From NCBI GenBank assembly GCA_964007475.1, contig OZ023274.1:72985303-73049302 (forward strand): a stretch of DNA of 64,000 nucleotides, read 5' to 3'. How positions within the stretch are numbered: the first letter of the stretch is position 1; every line of letters begins with the position of its first letter. The stretch comes from Hybos culiciformis. Lineage: Eukaryota; Arthropoda; Insecta; Diptera; Hybotidae. Below the pieces are notes generated by a model. That model was given only the letters and a program-made list of their open reading frames with translations. It made no database searches and was not told where the DNA came from. Shown one piece after another: positions 63,728 through 64,000 of the stretch. The position numbers were made by a program, and so were the translations under genes.

Positions 63728-64000
63728 CTATAATGATATAAAAGAAAAGAAAAGAAAAACATTCATAAAATAATTTGAAAGAAAATATTAAACCGGAACA
63801 TAATGGTTTTATAACTTCATGTAATAATATTATGATATGAAGAAACATAAATAACGTCATGTTTTCTTTAAATTAAATATACGAAATCCTTCAATTCAAT
63901 AAACTGCGGTTCTTCTTAATTTAATATACTAAATAAGCAAATTAAATAGTGGTTTTGTTTAGATTATGTTAATTTAATTAATTTTAATATTTTCAAGTAA
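63728..64000. other. Probable intron of the minus-strand gene
   Basis: AT-rich; no further exon seen before the window ends. A 62-codon frame on the same strand at 63672-63860 is out of phase with the better exon candidate. Confidence 0.4.

Overview
The window is about 64 kb of very AT-rich, intron-dominated eukaryotic DNA. It reads as an insect chromosome, and a dipteran is plausible but not proven. The evidence is a dpr-family (defective proboscis extension response) immunoglobulin gene, consensus GT-AG introns, poly(A)/poly(T) and (TA)n tracts, and arthropod-type mobile elements (hAT MITEs, a Helitron-like element, non-LTR retrotransposon scraps). No bacterial-style operons, CRISPR arrays, rRNA or tRNA genes were seen.

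Host gene 1 fills most of the window. It is the 3' part of a plus-strand dpr gene with five coding exons (1649-1781, 37639-37758, 39363-39459, 39740-39837, 59939-60105). All splice phases agree and the exons encode the last 204 residues: the end of Ig domain 1, all of Ig domain 2 and a hydrophobic C-terminal tail. Its introns are about 35.9, 1.6, 0.3 and 20.1 kb. The 5' exons lie upstream of the window. Host gene 2 is seen only as a likely 3'-terminal exon on the minus strand (63553-63727), converging on dpr. I do not recognise its product.

Intron 1 of dpr holds two non-autonomous hAT elements with perfect 8-bp target-site duplications (12033-12743 and 16827-17315), a degraded transposase-like C-terminus (17778-18098, minus), a 31-bp inverted repeat (21369-21643), and two non-LTR retrotransposon remnants (22903-23049 plus; 26739-26863 minus).

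Intron 4 of dpr holds the most notable object: an apparently intact two-gene DNA transposon (about 44.9 to at least 51.3 kb). A four-exon plus-strand gene encodes a 668-residue transposase-like protein of a family seen in many animals. Facing it on the minus strand is a two-exon gene for a 361-residue DUF4806-like protein. Between the two 3' ends is an inverted repeat with two 146-bp arms. Long direct subterminal repeats sharing an ACCGGCATTA core lie upstream of the transposase. Both reading frames are open across all predicted splice junctions, suggesting recent activity or selection. A GC-rich minisatellite-like insertion with an 8-bp target-site duplication sits harmlessly inside intron 2 of the transposase gene.

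Downstream are a small hairpin, a Helitron-like element (52876-53830) built from roughly 125-bp repeats, and a long (CA)n tract. The rest is intronic or intergenic sequence in which I see no gene.
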